A program made the translations under genes and the position numbers. The notes beneath the pieces were generated by a model. It saw only the letters and a list, made by a program, of their open reading frames with translations. It did no database searches and was not told the DNA's origin. From Thermoanaerobacter pseudethanolicus ATCC 33223 (GTDB lineage: Bacteria; Bacillota; Thermoanaerobacteria; Thermoanaerobacterales; Thermoanaerobacteraceae): 64,000 bases of DNA. The stretch is from positions 1,375,001 to 1,439,000 of the forward strand of contig NC_010321.1 in the NCBI RefSeq assembly GCF_000019085.1, read 5' to 3'. Positions 49,690-60,553 of the stretch are shown here, in pieces; the stretch's first letter is position 1; every line of letters begins with the position of its first letter.

Positions 49690-49735
49690 ATTATACAATG
49701 AAAATTCTTGAATGTCTACTATATCTTTGTATAGT
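49690..49735 (-). promoter_or_regulatory. Promoter and dyad upstream of ABC-F cluster
   Basis: TAGACA (49718-49713), 17 bases, TATAAT (49695-49690). A dyad ACTATA-N6-TATAGT at 49718-49735 lies just upstream of the -35 and shares one base with it, and could be an operator. The rest of 49597-49895 holds no gene; a hairpin ACCCGAAA/TTTCGGGT followed by T-rich DNA is seen near 49768-49815. Confidence 0.55.
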
Positions 49736-49895
49736 TTTTATTCCCTAGTTTTGCAGCAAATTTTAAATTAATGTAACCCGAAAACATTTATTTTACTAAT
49801 GATTTCGGGTAAAATTTTTTATAAATTGCAATGTTAAATGCAACACCTAATGAAAATCATGTAGATATAGGATTTGGAACAAATCATATATAACC

Positions 49896-51005
<1,110 letters not shown>

Positions 51006-51014
51006 TCTATTTTT

Positions 51015-51947
51015 TTATCTGTTGCATTTAATTATACAACTAACCTCATTAAATTCTTCTTTTAAAAGGTATGCTATTCTTAAGTCGTCACTGTACCAGA
51101 ACATTACTTCCAATTCTTCTTTTTGTTCTGTTGTTAAAGTATCATATTTTGCAAGAAGAAGCTTACGGCTTCTTTTGAAATATTTTCTTTTATTGTCTGG
51201 CAGCTCTTTTTGTATTCTTTTTCTTACATTTTCTATCGCCCAATATATGTACCTTGTAAAATGAAATTTGTCTATTGCTATTTTAGCTCCTTTGAAATAT
51301 GTTTTTACTGTATCTGAAAAAGGCCTCCACATGTCTATAATAACCCACTTTACTTTATTCCTGTCTTTAAATCTTTTGAAATATTCACTTAGATTCTTTT
51401 GTTTTCTGTCTTTTAAAATATCTAATATTTTTCTTTCTTTTGGGTCTACAATAATGCAATGATATTTCCTGCCTCCAGAGTTCTCTTTGAATTCGTATAT
51501 ACTGATAATTTCCGGTAATGTTTTATAATCAGGTTCTACTCCTATTGTGTCTAAAAGTCTCATCACAGTCGTAATTGATACCCCTGTAACTTCAGATATA
51601 TCTTTCATGCTTTGTTGTTTTTTTAGTTGTTGTAGTATGTAAATAGATAATCTGCTGGTCATTCGTGGTAAATAGTCTATATGTTCATAGAATTTCTTGC
51701 CACAGTGTTTACAAACGTATCTCCTCTTTTTTAGTACTATCACTGTTGGTTTCCCGAATAATGGTACATCTTTTATTCTTTGTACTCTATAATCATGAAT
51801 CTTAGATGTTATTTCCCCGCATCTTGGACAAATATGTGGTTTCTGTTTCATCTTAATATGAAGCTCTATTCTGTTGTCATTTTCTATAACACCTTCCAAA
51901 ATTGTATCTTCAGATTTTAAGAAATTTGTGATATAATTACCTTGCAC
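51015..51947 (-). mobile_element. ISL3-family transposase, C-terminally truncated
   Basis: 310 residues. The N-terminal zinc finger has CPRCG and CKHCG pairs, an HTH follows (QQSMKDISEVTGVSITTVMRLLD), and then the DDE region with VIIDMWRPFSDTVKTYFKGAKIAIDKFHF. Intact members have about 400-430 residues; here the frame runs out next to the IS30 insertion. GTG start at 51947 inside an inverted-repeat arm. The 5' terminal repeat of the element is at 52000-52017. Confidence 0.82.
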
Positions 51948-52017
51948 TTATTCTGATGCCTCCTTTTGTTGGGTTGTTTTAACCACTTCTATTATAGCAG
52001 GCATTCAGAATAAGTGC
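51944..52017 (-). promoter_or_regulatory. ISL3 terminal repeat that can sequester the start
   Basis: GGCATTCAGAATAAGTGC (52000-52017) and GCACTTATTCTGATGCC (51944-51960) can pair over 17 bp with one bulge, covering the ribosome site and GTG. A TATAAT (51996-51991) lies between, so internal transcripts would lack the upstream arm. Confidence 0.65.
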
Positions 52018-52999
52018 TCTCTTTTTTATAGATTTCTTTTTCCCCACCCCAACATTTATTATAGAACCAAAAGTTTCAGTAATTCTTGTAGCCTTTAGGA
52101 AATTCATGTGTTGTTCATAAAAAAGAGTAAATGGCAAATATCCTACAGCAAATCCTAAAAATCCAACCCAGGACCCTAAATAACCTAAACCTATTCTCAT
52201 ATAAGTGCGAATTTCACAACCTATTAGCAATACTGCTTCCATTCCCAACAAAAATCCGCCAATACGTTGCCTAAAGTTAATTGTTCCTTTATTCCATCTT
52301 CAAAACCAGGATGTGCTCCAAAAAATATCCAACCTACTAATATAAAAGCTAACATGATTACCCATGTAATTACTATACCAATTATGGGTAGATAACCCCT
52401 CATTAATATTCTTGTAATACGGGGTACTCCCAATTTTGCATAAAAACTATCGTTTTTTGTCATGCTTTTGCCTGTTTCTAAGCTTATCAATGCGCACTCT
52501 GTTCCATAGCCACTTTTTGCAAGGCCAAAACCTCCAATAATTCCAGCTATTAATGTTAATAAAACGTAGATATGCCTTTATCAGCTATAGATTTACCAAA
52601 AGGTAAAATTTTTTCTCCATTAGAATATTGGAGAAAGGATGGATTAATTATTCCGCCCCAGACATTTGCAAATGCAAAATAAATGATGTATATTAAGAAT
52701 AACCACCAGATTATATTTTTATAATATCTGTATTTTGAATCATAGGTAATAGATTCAACAGGATCATTTGTATTACTCTTTACATAAGATAGTGTTTCTT
52801 GATGTTTAAAATAACTTGCTAATTTTAGTTTACTCATAATGAATAAAGCTGTGATTCCGCCAATAGCCATAAATATGATTGTAACAGTTGAGTGAATACT
52901 CATAAGAGGTACTCCACCAATTAGGTGATTAAGAGTACAACCACCAGCTAAACGTGTTCCATAACTAAAAAGCATTCCTCCTAAGAAATTAATAGCTTA
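52018..52999 (-). pseudogene. YeeE/YedE transporter remnant
   Basis: Three frames in order carry one membrane protein: NFLGG...YGTRLAGGCTLNHLIGG (52975-52556), then LETGKSMTKNDSFYAKLGV with helices (52490-52224), then GMEAVLLIGCEIRTYMRIGLGYLG (52251-51979). These are YeeE/YedE features, with conserved Gly-Cys motifs for thiosulfate or selenium-related transport. Frameshifts separate the parts. The 3' end abuts ISL3, and the 5' end is cut next to the transposase region at 53000. Confidence 0.75.
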
Positions 53000-53125
53000 G
53001 GTCTTTGCAGAATCCCAAAATCCTTATGGATTAAGGGATTCTGCTGTATATTTTCAAAGGAATTCCCCCGCTTTCGTCGAATTTATATAGAGAACCAAAT
53101 CCCAAAAAGAAATGGAGGAAATCCT

Positions 53126-54535
53126 ATGAAAATCAAAGCTAAACAACTTTCTCTCTCCGATATTTACGATGATGTTCAATCCTTCTTTGAAGAAGATAAA
53201 CCCAAGTTTATTAAACTCTTTGATTCCTTTATTGATTTATCTGAACTTATTCCGCCTTCTTTTTACGCCCATTATTATTCCCACTTTGGACGTCATAGAG
53301 ATTTTTCTCTTGAATCTATGCTCACTGCTTTGATTATCCAAAAAATTCTCTCTATCCCTACTGTTCAACTCCTTGTCCCTGTCCTTAAGCTATCTAAAGA
53401 ATTAAGAGAGCTTTGTGGCTTTAAAAGAGTCCCTCATCCTTCTCAATTCTCTAGATTTAAATCCATTTTCCTCAAAGATTTGGAGAATTCCTTCAATAAT
53501 CTTGTTAATTTAACTGAGCCTATTTGTAAGGCTATTAATCCTTCACTTTCTAATATCCTCATCGCTGATACTACTGGCTTTCAACCTTATGTCAGAGAAA
53601 ATAATCCTAAGTTCTTTGATTCCCTTTATAGAAATATTAAAAAGTTCTCTAAATCTAATCCTGATTTTGATGCCCACTCTTATGCTTGTTCTAAAATGCC
53701 TAAGTTCGCTCACTCTAATCCTGATGCTAAATTCTCTTATATTAATGGCCATTATTGTTACTCTATCAAAGCTACCATCCTCACTAATGGCTTAGGCATT
53801 ATTCAGCATATTAGTTTCTATGACGATGATTTTTTAGATGTCAATACTGCTAAATCTGCTGCCGAGTCTAAAGATTTGTACGATTCTAAAACTTTAATCC
53901 CTTCTCTTAATGAATTCTTTAATTTACATCCTATTTTCTCTTATAGATACTTCTTAGGTGATGCCGGGTTTGATTCTTTTGATAATTATAAATACTTGCT
54001 CTCAGAGCATGGCATAATACCTATTATCCCTCGAAATTCTAAAAACTTACTTCAACCTACTTTTAACTCTGATGGTATCCCTACCTGCCCCCGTGACCCT
54101 TCTCTTAAAATGTCCTATGATGGCATCGTTCGGGAAAAAGGTAGAGCTACCAGAATTAAATGGCTTTGCCCTATGTCCAAAAAAGTTAGACTAAATGGTA
54201 AAACTACTTATATTCTTGAATGTGATAACCCTTGTACCTCTTCTAAATGTGGCAGAATATTCTATACTACCCTTGACATTGATTTTAGAAAAAACACTGT
54301 TGTCCCTCGTAACTCTAAAAAGTGGTCCAAACTTTATGAAAAACGCCCTATTATTGAAAAATCTATTTCTCTTTTAAAAAGTTCTATCGCTGTTGATAGC
54401 TTTAAACTCATAAATACCAGGTCAATCAAAGCTGATGTTTTTCCTGGGGCTATCACTCAACATATTGGTTTAATTATTACTGCAAAGCTTGGTACTTTTG
54501 AACATCCTTTATCTTTGAAAAAACTTTTGGCTTGA
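53126..54535 (+). mobile_element. DDE transposase (IS4/IS5-like, DUF772 N-terminus)
   Basis: A 469-residue intact frame. The N-terminal region HYYSHFGRHRDFSLESMLTALIIQKILS is DUF772-like. The DDE core has LSNILIADTTGFQPYV, YFLGDAGFDSFDNYKYL and EKRPIIEKSISLLKSS. Family placement below this level is uncertain (IS1182/ISNCY possible). GGAGG precedes the ATG. A hairpin GCAGAATCCC/GGGATTCTGC (near 52999-53043) marks the left flank. It may have broken the YeeE/YedE gene. Confidence 0.8.
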
Positions 54536-54763
54536 TGACTTGTTCTTATGTTTTGATTCGTTTGTCACCTTTTAACATTAAAAAGGTGTGTTAAGTATTG
54601 TCTTTTTTGAATTTGTATCTTTCTTCCATTTCTCTTTTCCCCTCTTGAGCGTGCCTTTAAAATGTAATTTCTTTATTTTGTTCCTTGTAATGTAACTTTT
54701 TTACTCTAATATTTATCTCATTTTGCAATCACCTAAAATCTTTTTATATTATAACATGGTATT
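54536..54763. other. Intergenic, no gene seen
   Basis: AT-rich DNA between the transposase and the terminator at 54764. A hairpin CACCTTTT/AAAAAGGTG near 54571-54593 may end the transposase transcript. Nothing else is supported. Confidence 0.5.
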
Positions 54764-54789
54764 ATAAAAAAATAGGCTTCAAAAAGCCT
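54764..54789 (-). terminator. Terminator downstream of rsmE and GC-rich element
   Basis: AGGCTT-TTTG-AAGCCT followed by ATTTTTTT on the minus strand. It would end transcripts coming through the GC-rich element from the rsmE side. Confidence 0.8.
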
Positions 54790-54821
54790 TTCAGTTTGTT
54801 GACAAAGTTAAAAAAATATTC

Positions 54822-55102
54822 AAAGGAGATATTTTGCATCGTCGCTCCGATGTTCCAAAGCGACAAAACATAAGCTTCCCCTTCAGGTTCCGGCAGGGTA
54901 CCTACGTCAGGTGGCATCCATGCCTTAAGGTGCCCGCCTCCGCCCTCCTTGGCTTCGGCCCTGCCTCCACCCTCGGTCTTGCTAAGTTTCCCGGCACTCA
55001 AGTAAGTATAGTTGTTTTTTTTATTTTTGCTTTATCAAACTCTCTTACTTGAGTGCCGGGTCGCTTTGTAACAAGTTGCTCCTTATGCAAAATATCTCCT
55101 TT
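54822..55102. other. GC-rich nested inverted-repeat element (possible structured RNA or MITE-like)
   Basis: 281 bp bounded by a perfect 17-bp inverted repeat AAAGGAGATATTTTGCA (54822-54838; complement 55086-55102). Inside is a second perfect 17-bp repeat CCCGGCACTCAAGTAAG (54990-55006; complement 55044-55060). AGCGAC arms at 54859-54864 can pair with either 54841-54846 or 55060-55065. The 54840-55000 core is clearly GC-rich, unlike the host. Minus-strand transcription would run into the terminator at 54764-54789. A 79-codon frame across it has no ribosome site and biased composition and is not accepted as a gene. Confidence 0.6.
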
Positions 55103-55178
55103 ACGAAAGTTTATCTACAATTTGACATGCCCTAAAGGGCATTAGAAAATATCTTTTTGTTCTTTGTTTATTAATAAT

Positions 55179-55917
55179 TTAACCCATATCTCCTAATTCA
55201 TACATTACTATTGAACAAACTGCGATGGCTGCTGTCTCAGTTCGCAAAATCCTGGGGCCTAAGCTTACAGGCTTAATACTTTTGTTTAAGGCTAATTCAA
55301 TTTCCTCTTGAGAAAAACCTCCTTCAGGGCCTATAAAAATTCCAATTTTTTTTACGCCTTTTGCCTTTTTAAGCACCTCTTTTAATTTTGAAGTTTGTTC
55401 CTTTTCATATGGAATTATGCATAGATCAAACTTATCAACCTGATTTATAGCCTCTTCAAAGGAAATAGGCATACAAATTTCGGGCACCCCAGTTCTGCCC
55501 GATTGTTTACAAGCTTCTTCACTAATTTTTCTCCACCTAGCAATTTTTTTTATTTATATTGCTTTTAGTTATGTCTACAACCGTATAACGAGTCACAACT
55601 GGGATAAATTTTTTAACTCCAATTTCTGCACATTTTTGAATAATCAATTCCATTTTATCTGACTTAGGCAAGCCTTGAAATAATGAAATTTCTAAGGCAC
55701 TCTCTGTATTTGATTCTAATTCTCTTTCTAAAAATAAAATAAGCTTGTCTTTTTTTATCTCTTCAATACGAGCAGCATATTCTTTTAATCCATCCGATGC
55801 AACAATTTCATTTCCTCTTTTAAGCCTTAAGACATTTACCAGATGATGAAAGTCTTCTCCTTCTATATAGACAAATTCTCCTTTAATATTTTGCCTATCA
55901 ATAAAAATTTTTCTCAT
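55179..55917 (-). pseudogene. rsmE: 16S rRNA m3U1498 methyltransferase, frameshifted
   Basis: The N-terminal part (to 55537) has DFHHLVNVLRLKRGNEI and LFQGLPKSDKMELIIQKCAEIGVKKFIPV. One base too many in an A8 run then shifts the frame; with A7 it would continue IARWRKISEEACKQSGRTGVPEI into the C-terminal part (FIGPEGGFSQEEIELAL, SLGPRILRTETAAIA), giving a full RsmE of about 245 residues. All motifs are otherwise intact, so the change is recent, a sequencing slip, or tolerated by slippage. It follows prmA. Confidence 0.88.
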
Positions 55918-55923
55918 AAGCTC

Positions 55924-56850
55924 TCACTTTTTCCTTGATAATATTGCACACCATTCTCCTTCTTCTCTAATTTGCAACACTTCAAAAAATTCTTCAACTT
56001 TTTGCAAAACTTCTTCTTTTCTACTTTTTATTATACCACTAGCTAAAAATAAGCCCTCTTCTTTTAAGTATTTAGGAACCTCTGCCGACAACTTAATTAT
56101 CACATCAGCAATAATATTTGCCACTATAATGTCAGCTTTTCCTCTAAATTCGCTTAATAAATCACTTTTAAATACTTTTACATTTTGCAAGTTATTTAAT
56201 TCTACATTTTGTCGGGCTACTTCCACAGAAACTTCGTCTATATCTGCCGCATAAACTTCCTTTGCTCCTAATTTGCTACTAGTAATACTAAGTATCCCTG
56301 AGCCACAACCTACATCAAAAACTATGCTTTCTGGCATCACAATATCTTCTAAAAACTCCAAACACATCTTTGTAGTCTCATGGGTGCCTGTGCCAAAAGC
56401 CATTCCGGGGTCTAACTCGATAATTATCTCTTCTCCTTGAGATACATATTCTTCCCAAGAAGGCTTAATCACTATTTTCTTCCCTATTTTTAGAGGCTTG
56501 TAGTACTGTTTCCAATTGTTTTCCCAGTCCGCTTCATCTACTTCTGAGACTTTTACGTCAAAATTGCCTATATCAATTCCAAAAGATTTAAGTTCTACAA
56601 TTCTATCTTTTAAAATATTTATTTTATCTGTAGTATCTGAAGCAATAGGAAAATAGGCAAAAACCTTAATATTTCCCTCTTCTTCAAAAAGAGAAGAATC
56701 CAAATAATCCCAATTATCACTTTGCGCCAACAGTTTTACATCATTAGGGTTTTTTATAACTACACCGCCAGCTCCTAATTCGTGCATGATATTTGTCACA
56801 GCCTCTTCTGCTTCTTGTGTAGTTGTAACTTGTACTTCAATCCATTTCAT
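55924..56850 (-). CDS. prmA: Ribosomal protein L11 methyltransferase
   Basis: Trimethylates L11 lysines and the N-terminus. The 308 residues have an N-terminal substrate-binding domain, then the methyltransferase with LDPGMAFGTGTHETTKMCLEFLE, VFDVGCGSGILSI and DIIVANIIADVI. The ATG at 56850 is preferred, with AAAGGTG 8 bases upstream. It lies between dnaJ and rsmE in the heat-shock operon, the usual clostridial order. Confidence 0.95.
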   Translation of the reverse strand: MKWIEVQVTTTQEAEEAVTNIMHELGAGGVVIKNPNDVKLLAQSDNWDYLDSSLFEEEGNIKVFAYFPIASDTTDKINILKDRIVELKSFGIDIGNFDVKVSEVDEADWENNWKQYYKPLKIGKKIVIKPSWEEYVSQGEEIIIELDPGMAFGTGTHETTKMCLEFLEDIVMPESIVFDVGCGSGILSITSSKLGAKEVYAADIDEVSVEVARQNVELNNLQNVKVFKSDLLSEFRGKADIIVANIIADVIIKLSAEVPKYLKEEGLFLASGIIKSRKEEVLQKVEEFFEVLQIREEGEWCAILSRKK

Positions 56851-56877
56851 TCTTTTCACACCTTTAATTTAAATTTA

Positions 56878-58038
56878 TTATCCGCCAAAAGCATCCTTCA
56901 TCCTTTGAAAAAAGGATTTTGATTCTGTCGCAGTATTTCCTTCTAATTTTTTTAATTCTCTTAGCAATTCTTTTTGCTTTTCTGTCAACTTTTTAGGCAC
57001 ATCAATATAAACTTCTACAATTTGGTCTCCGCGTCCTCTTCCATTTATGTGAGGAATCCCTTTTCCCCTTAACCTAAACTTAGTCCCTGTCTGAGTTCCT
57101 TCTGGTATTGTAAAACTAACTGTTCCATCCAGCGTAGGAATTTTTATTTCTCCGCCTAAAGCTGCATCAGCAAAACTTATAGGCATTTTCAAATGCACAT
57201 TGTATCCTTCTCTTGTGAACAACTCGTGGGGCTTTACGTGAATTACAATATACAGATCTCCCCTTGGACCTCCTCTTAAGCCTGGCTCTCCTTCCCCTCT
57301 TAAGGTAAGCATTTGTCCTTCGTCTATTCCTGCTGGTATAGTAACTCTAATTTTTCTCCTCCTTCTAATTCTACCTGTTCCACCGCATTTGTTGCAAGGG
57401 TCAGTAATAATTTTTCCTTCACCATGGCACCTATGACAAGTTCTTATATTTACAATTCTTCCAAAAGGAGTATTCTGTGCAGTTCTCACTTCACCAGTTC
57501 CATGGCATACAGGACAAGTCTCCGGTTTGCTACCTGGCTTTGCCCCTGTTCCTTTACACACATCGCATTCTTCAAATCGCTCAACCTCTATCTCTTTTTC
57601 TGTTCCAAAAGCAGCCTCTTCAAAAGTTAAAGTAAGGTCATATCTTATGTCATTACCCTTTTGAGGGCCTGTTTCTGCTCTTCTCCTGCCAGTACCAAAG
57701 AAATCATTAAAAATATCGCCAAATATATCGCCAAATCCTCCAAAGCCTCCAAAATCAAAACCGCCCTCTCCAAAACCTCCTTGACCAAATCCACCTTGGC
57801 CAAAACCGCCTTGCTCAAAGGCTGCGTCTCCAAATTGGTCATATTGGGCTCTTTTTTGAGGGTCGGAGAGAATTTCGTAAGCTTCGTTTATTTCTTTAAA
57901 TTTTTGCTCTGCTTCCTTATCTCCTGGGTTCAAGTCAGGATGATATTTCTTAGCAAGCCGTCTATAAGCCTTTTTTATTTCTTCTTCTGTGGCATTTCTA
58001 TCTACTCCTAATATTTCATATAAATCTTTTTTAGCCAC
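56878..58038 (-). CDS. dnaJ: Chaperone DnaJ
   Basis: 386 residues. The J domain (about 1-70) contains the HPD tripeptide in [12 protein letters not shown] Gly/Phe-rich segment ([18 protein letters not shown]) follows, then four CxxCxGxG zinc repeats ([32 protein letters not shown]) and the C-terminal substrate-binding domains. GTG start behind GGCAGGTG. It stimulates DnaK ATPase. Confidence 0.97.
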   Translation of the reverse strand: MAKKDLYEILGVDRNATEEEIKKAYRRLAKKYHPDLNPGDKEAEQKFKEINEAYEILSDPQKRAQYDQFGDAAFEQGGFGQGGFGQGGFGEGGFDFGGFGGFGDIFGDIFNDFFGTGRRRAETGPQKGNDIRYDLTLTFEEAAFGTEKEIEVERFEECDVCKGTGAKPGSKPETCPVCHGTGEVRTAQNTPFGRIVNIRTCHRCHGEGKIITDPCNKCGGTGRIRRRRKIRVTIPAGIDEGQMLTLRGEGEPGLRGGPRGDLYIVIHVKPHELFTREGYNVHLKMPISFADAALGGEIKIPTLDGTVSFTIPEGTQTGTKFRLRGKGIPHINGRGRGDQIVEVYIDVPKKLTEKQKELLRELKKLEGNTATESKSFFQRMKDAFGG

Positions 58039-58067
58039 TTTCTCACCTGCCTTTCATTACGCAAATT

Positions 58068-58090
58068 AGAACCAGGTAAAACCTGGTTCT
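58068..58090 (-). terminator. Hairpin between dnaK and dnaJ
   Basis: AGAACCAGGT / ACCTGGTTCT with a 3-base loop, directly after the dnaK stop. The T run is weak, so partial termination or mRNA processing is more likely than a full stop. Confidence 0.65.
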
Positions 58091-58093
58091 ATA

Positions 58094-59932
58094 TTATTTA
58101 TTATCATCATCCTCCACTTTATAGTTGGCTTCATAAACATTGTCCTGTGTTGTACCTTGTCCAGCACTACCTGTATTTGTAGCTCCTCCCGTTTGTCCTC
58201 CCGCTTGTTGGTATATTCTTGTAGAAACTTTGTAGAAGGCTTGTGAAAGTTTCTCAGAAGCATTTTTAATCGCTTCTATATCGCTTCCTTCAAGAGCTTT
58301 TCTCACATTTTCTATTTCTCTATTTATTTCATCTTTTTCGGCTTGCGTCATCTTATCTCCAAGGTCTTTCATTGTTTTTTCAGCTTGATAAATGAGAGAA
58401 TCTGCTTTATTCCTTATTTCGATTTCTTCTTTCTTCTTCCTATCTTGTTCTTCATACTGCTTAGCCTCATTAATCATTCTTTGTATCTCTTCTTCTGACA
58501 AATTAGTTGTAGAAGTAATAGTTATATCCTGAGATTTACCAGTACCTAAGTCTTTTGCAGAAACATGTACAATTCCATTGGCATCTATGTCAAAAGTAAC
58601 TTCAATTTGAGGTACTCCTCTTGGAGCTGGTGGAATCCCTGACAAAATAAACCTTCCGAGAGTTTTGTTGTCTTTTGCCATAGGCCTTTCGCCTTGTAAC
58701 ACGTGTATTTCAACAGAAGTCTGATTATCCGCTGCAGTGGTAAATATCTGGCTCTTTCTTGTAGGTATTGTGGTGTTTCTCTCTATAATCTTAGTAAATA
58801 CTCCACCTAAGGTCTCTATACCCAAAGACAAAGGTGTTACGTCCAGTAAGAGAATATCTTTCACTTCTCCGGCCAATACTGCCGCCTGTATAGCTGCACC
58901 TATAGCCACTGCCTCATCTGGGTTAATTCCTTTGTGAGGTTCTTTACCCATTATTCTCTTTACTGTCTCCTGTACCAAAGGCACTCTTGTAGAACCACCA
59001 ATGAGAATGACTTTATCAATATCAGAAGGTTTTAAACCTGCGTCGCTTAATGCTTGGTTAACAGGACCTACAGTTGATTCTACAAGGTCGGAGATTAGCT
59101 CTTCAAATTTTGCCCTTGTAAGATTTACATCTATATGTTTTGGACCTGTAGCATCAGCAGTAATAAATGGCAAGTTTATATTAGTAACCGTTGCAGAAGA
59201 AAGCTCTATTTTTGCTTTTTCCGCAGCATCTTTTAGTCTCTGCAATGCCATCCTGTCATTTCTTAAGTCAATTCCATATTCTTTTTTGAAGTTGTCAGCA
59301 AGCCAATCTATTATCCTTTGGTCGAAGTCATCCCCACCCAAGTGGTTATTGCCACTTGTAGCCAAAACTTCAAATACTCCATCTCCTATTTCCAAAATAG
59401 AAACGTCAAAAGTACCGCCACCTAAGTCGTAAACCATTATCTTTTGATTTCCTTCTTTGTCAAGGCCATATGCCAAAGCAGCAGCTGTCGGCTCATTTAT
59501 TATTCTCAAAACCTCAAGACCTGCAATCCTACCTGCGTCTTTTGTAGCCTGTCTTTGGCTGTCATTGAAATAAGCAGGAACAGTAATTACCGCCTGTGTA
59601 ACTTTTTCACCCAAGTAAGCTTCTGCATCAGCCTTGAGCTTTTGCAAAATCATTGCAGAAATCTCTTGAGGTGTATATTCTTTATCGTCAATTTTTACTT
59701 TGTAATCAGTTCCCATGTGTCTTTTTATAGACATTATAGTCCTGTCAGGATTTACAATTGCCTGCCTTTTTGCAACTTGCCCTACTAACCTTTCTCCTTC
59801 TTTAGTAAAAGCAACGACTGAAGGCGTAGTACGAGCTCCTTCTGCGTTAGGTATTACTACAGGTTGGCCTCCTTCCATAACAGCAACACAAGAAAAAGTA
59901 GTTCCTAAGTCAATTCCTATAACTTTCCCCAT
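58094..59932 (-). CDS. dnaK: Chaperone DnaK (Hsp70)
   Basis: 612 residues. The ATPase domain starts [16 protein letters not shown] and has [17 protein letters not shown] and [14 protein letters not shown]. The linker [18 protein letters not shown] leads to the substrate-binding domain. A Gly/Gln-rich C-terminal tail follows. The ATG at 59932 has AGGAGG 9 bases upstream; the longer TTG start is less likely. Works with DnaJ and GrpE encoded alongside. Confidence 0.98.
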
Positions 59933-59949
59933 ATTTTTCAACCTCCTTT

Positions 59950-60540
59950 TTATTTTGCTACTTTAACCAAACTTGGTCTTATTACTTTATCTTTTAGATA
60001 ATACCCTTTTTGGAAAACTTCAATAATTTCATTTGGTTGTTTTCCTTCTACCTCTTCCTGCATTACAGCATGGTGCTTATAGGGGTCAAAAATCTGCCCC
60101 TCTGCTTCAATTTCTTTTACACCAAATTTATCCAACATCTTTTTAAACTGCCTGTAAATTAATTCTATCCCTTCTTTTAGAGAATTATAATCTCCACTGC
60201 TCGCCAAAGCTCTTTCAAAATTATCCATAACAGGCAAAAGTTCTAAAATTACTATTTCTTTACCATATTCTACCATTTCTGATTTTTCTTTTTCTGTTCT
60301 CTTCCTGTAATTTTCAAATTCTGCTTTCAATCTTTGTGCAATATCTAAATATTCTTGAGCTTCAGCCTCTTTTTGCTGAAGTTTTTGCTTTAATTCCTCT
60401 ATTTCATCAACCGTTTGTTGCTGATGCTCTTGCTGTGTTTGTTCTTCCTCTTCAGGAGGCCCTTCCATTTGTTCATTTGATTCTAAATTATTTACATCAT
60501 TTTCCTCCTCTTTGTTAATTTCTTTTTCCATCTCTTCCAC
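59950..60540 (-). CDS. grpE: Nucleotide exchange factor GrpE
   Basis: 196 residues. An acidic, glutamine-rich N-terminus and long coiled coil ([36 protein letters not shown]) precede the beta domain [44 protein letters not shown]. It releases ADP from DnaK. GTG start behind GAGGTGATAT. Lies 9 bp before dnaK. Confidence 0.96.
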
Positions 60541-60553
60541 TTATATCACCTCG

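Noticed and set aside
49640-49697. 18-codon leader-peptide-like frame before the ABC-F gene
   Set aside because: Its ATG overlaps the -10 element and has no ribosome site.
54762-55001. 79-aa minus-strand ORF across the GC-rich element
   Set aside because: No ribosome site, Gly/Glu/Pro-biased composition, and it covers the terminator; explained by the inverted-repeat structure.
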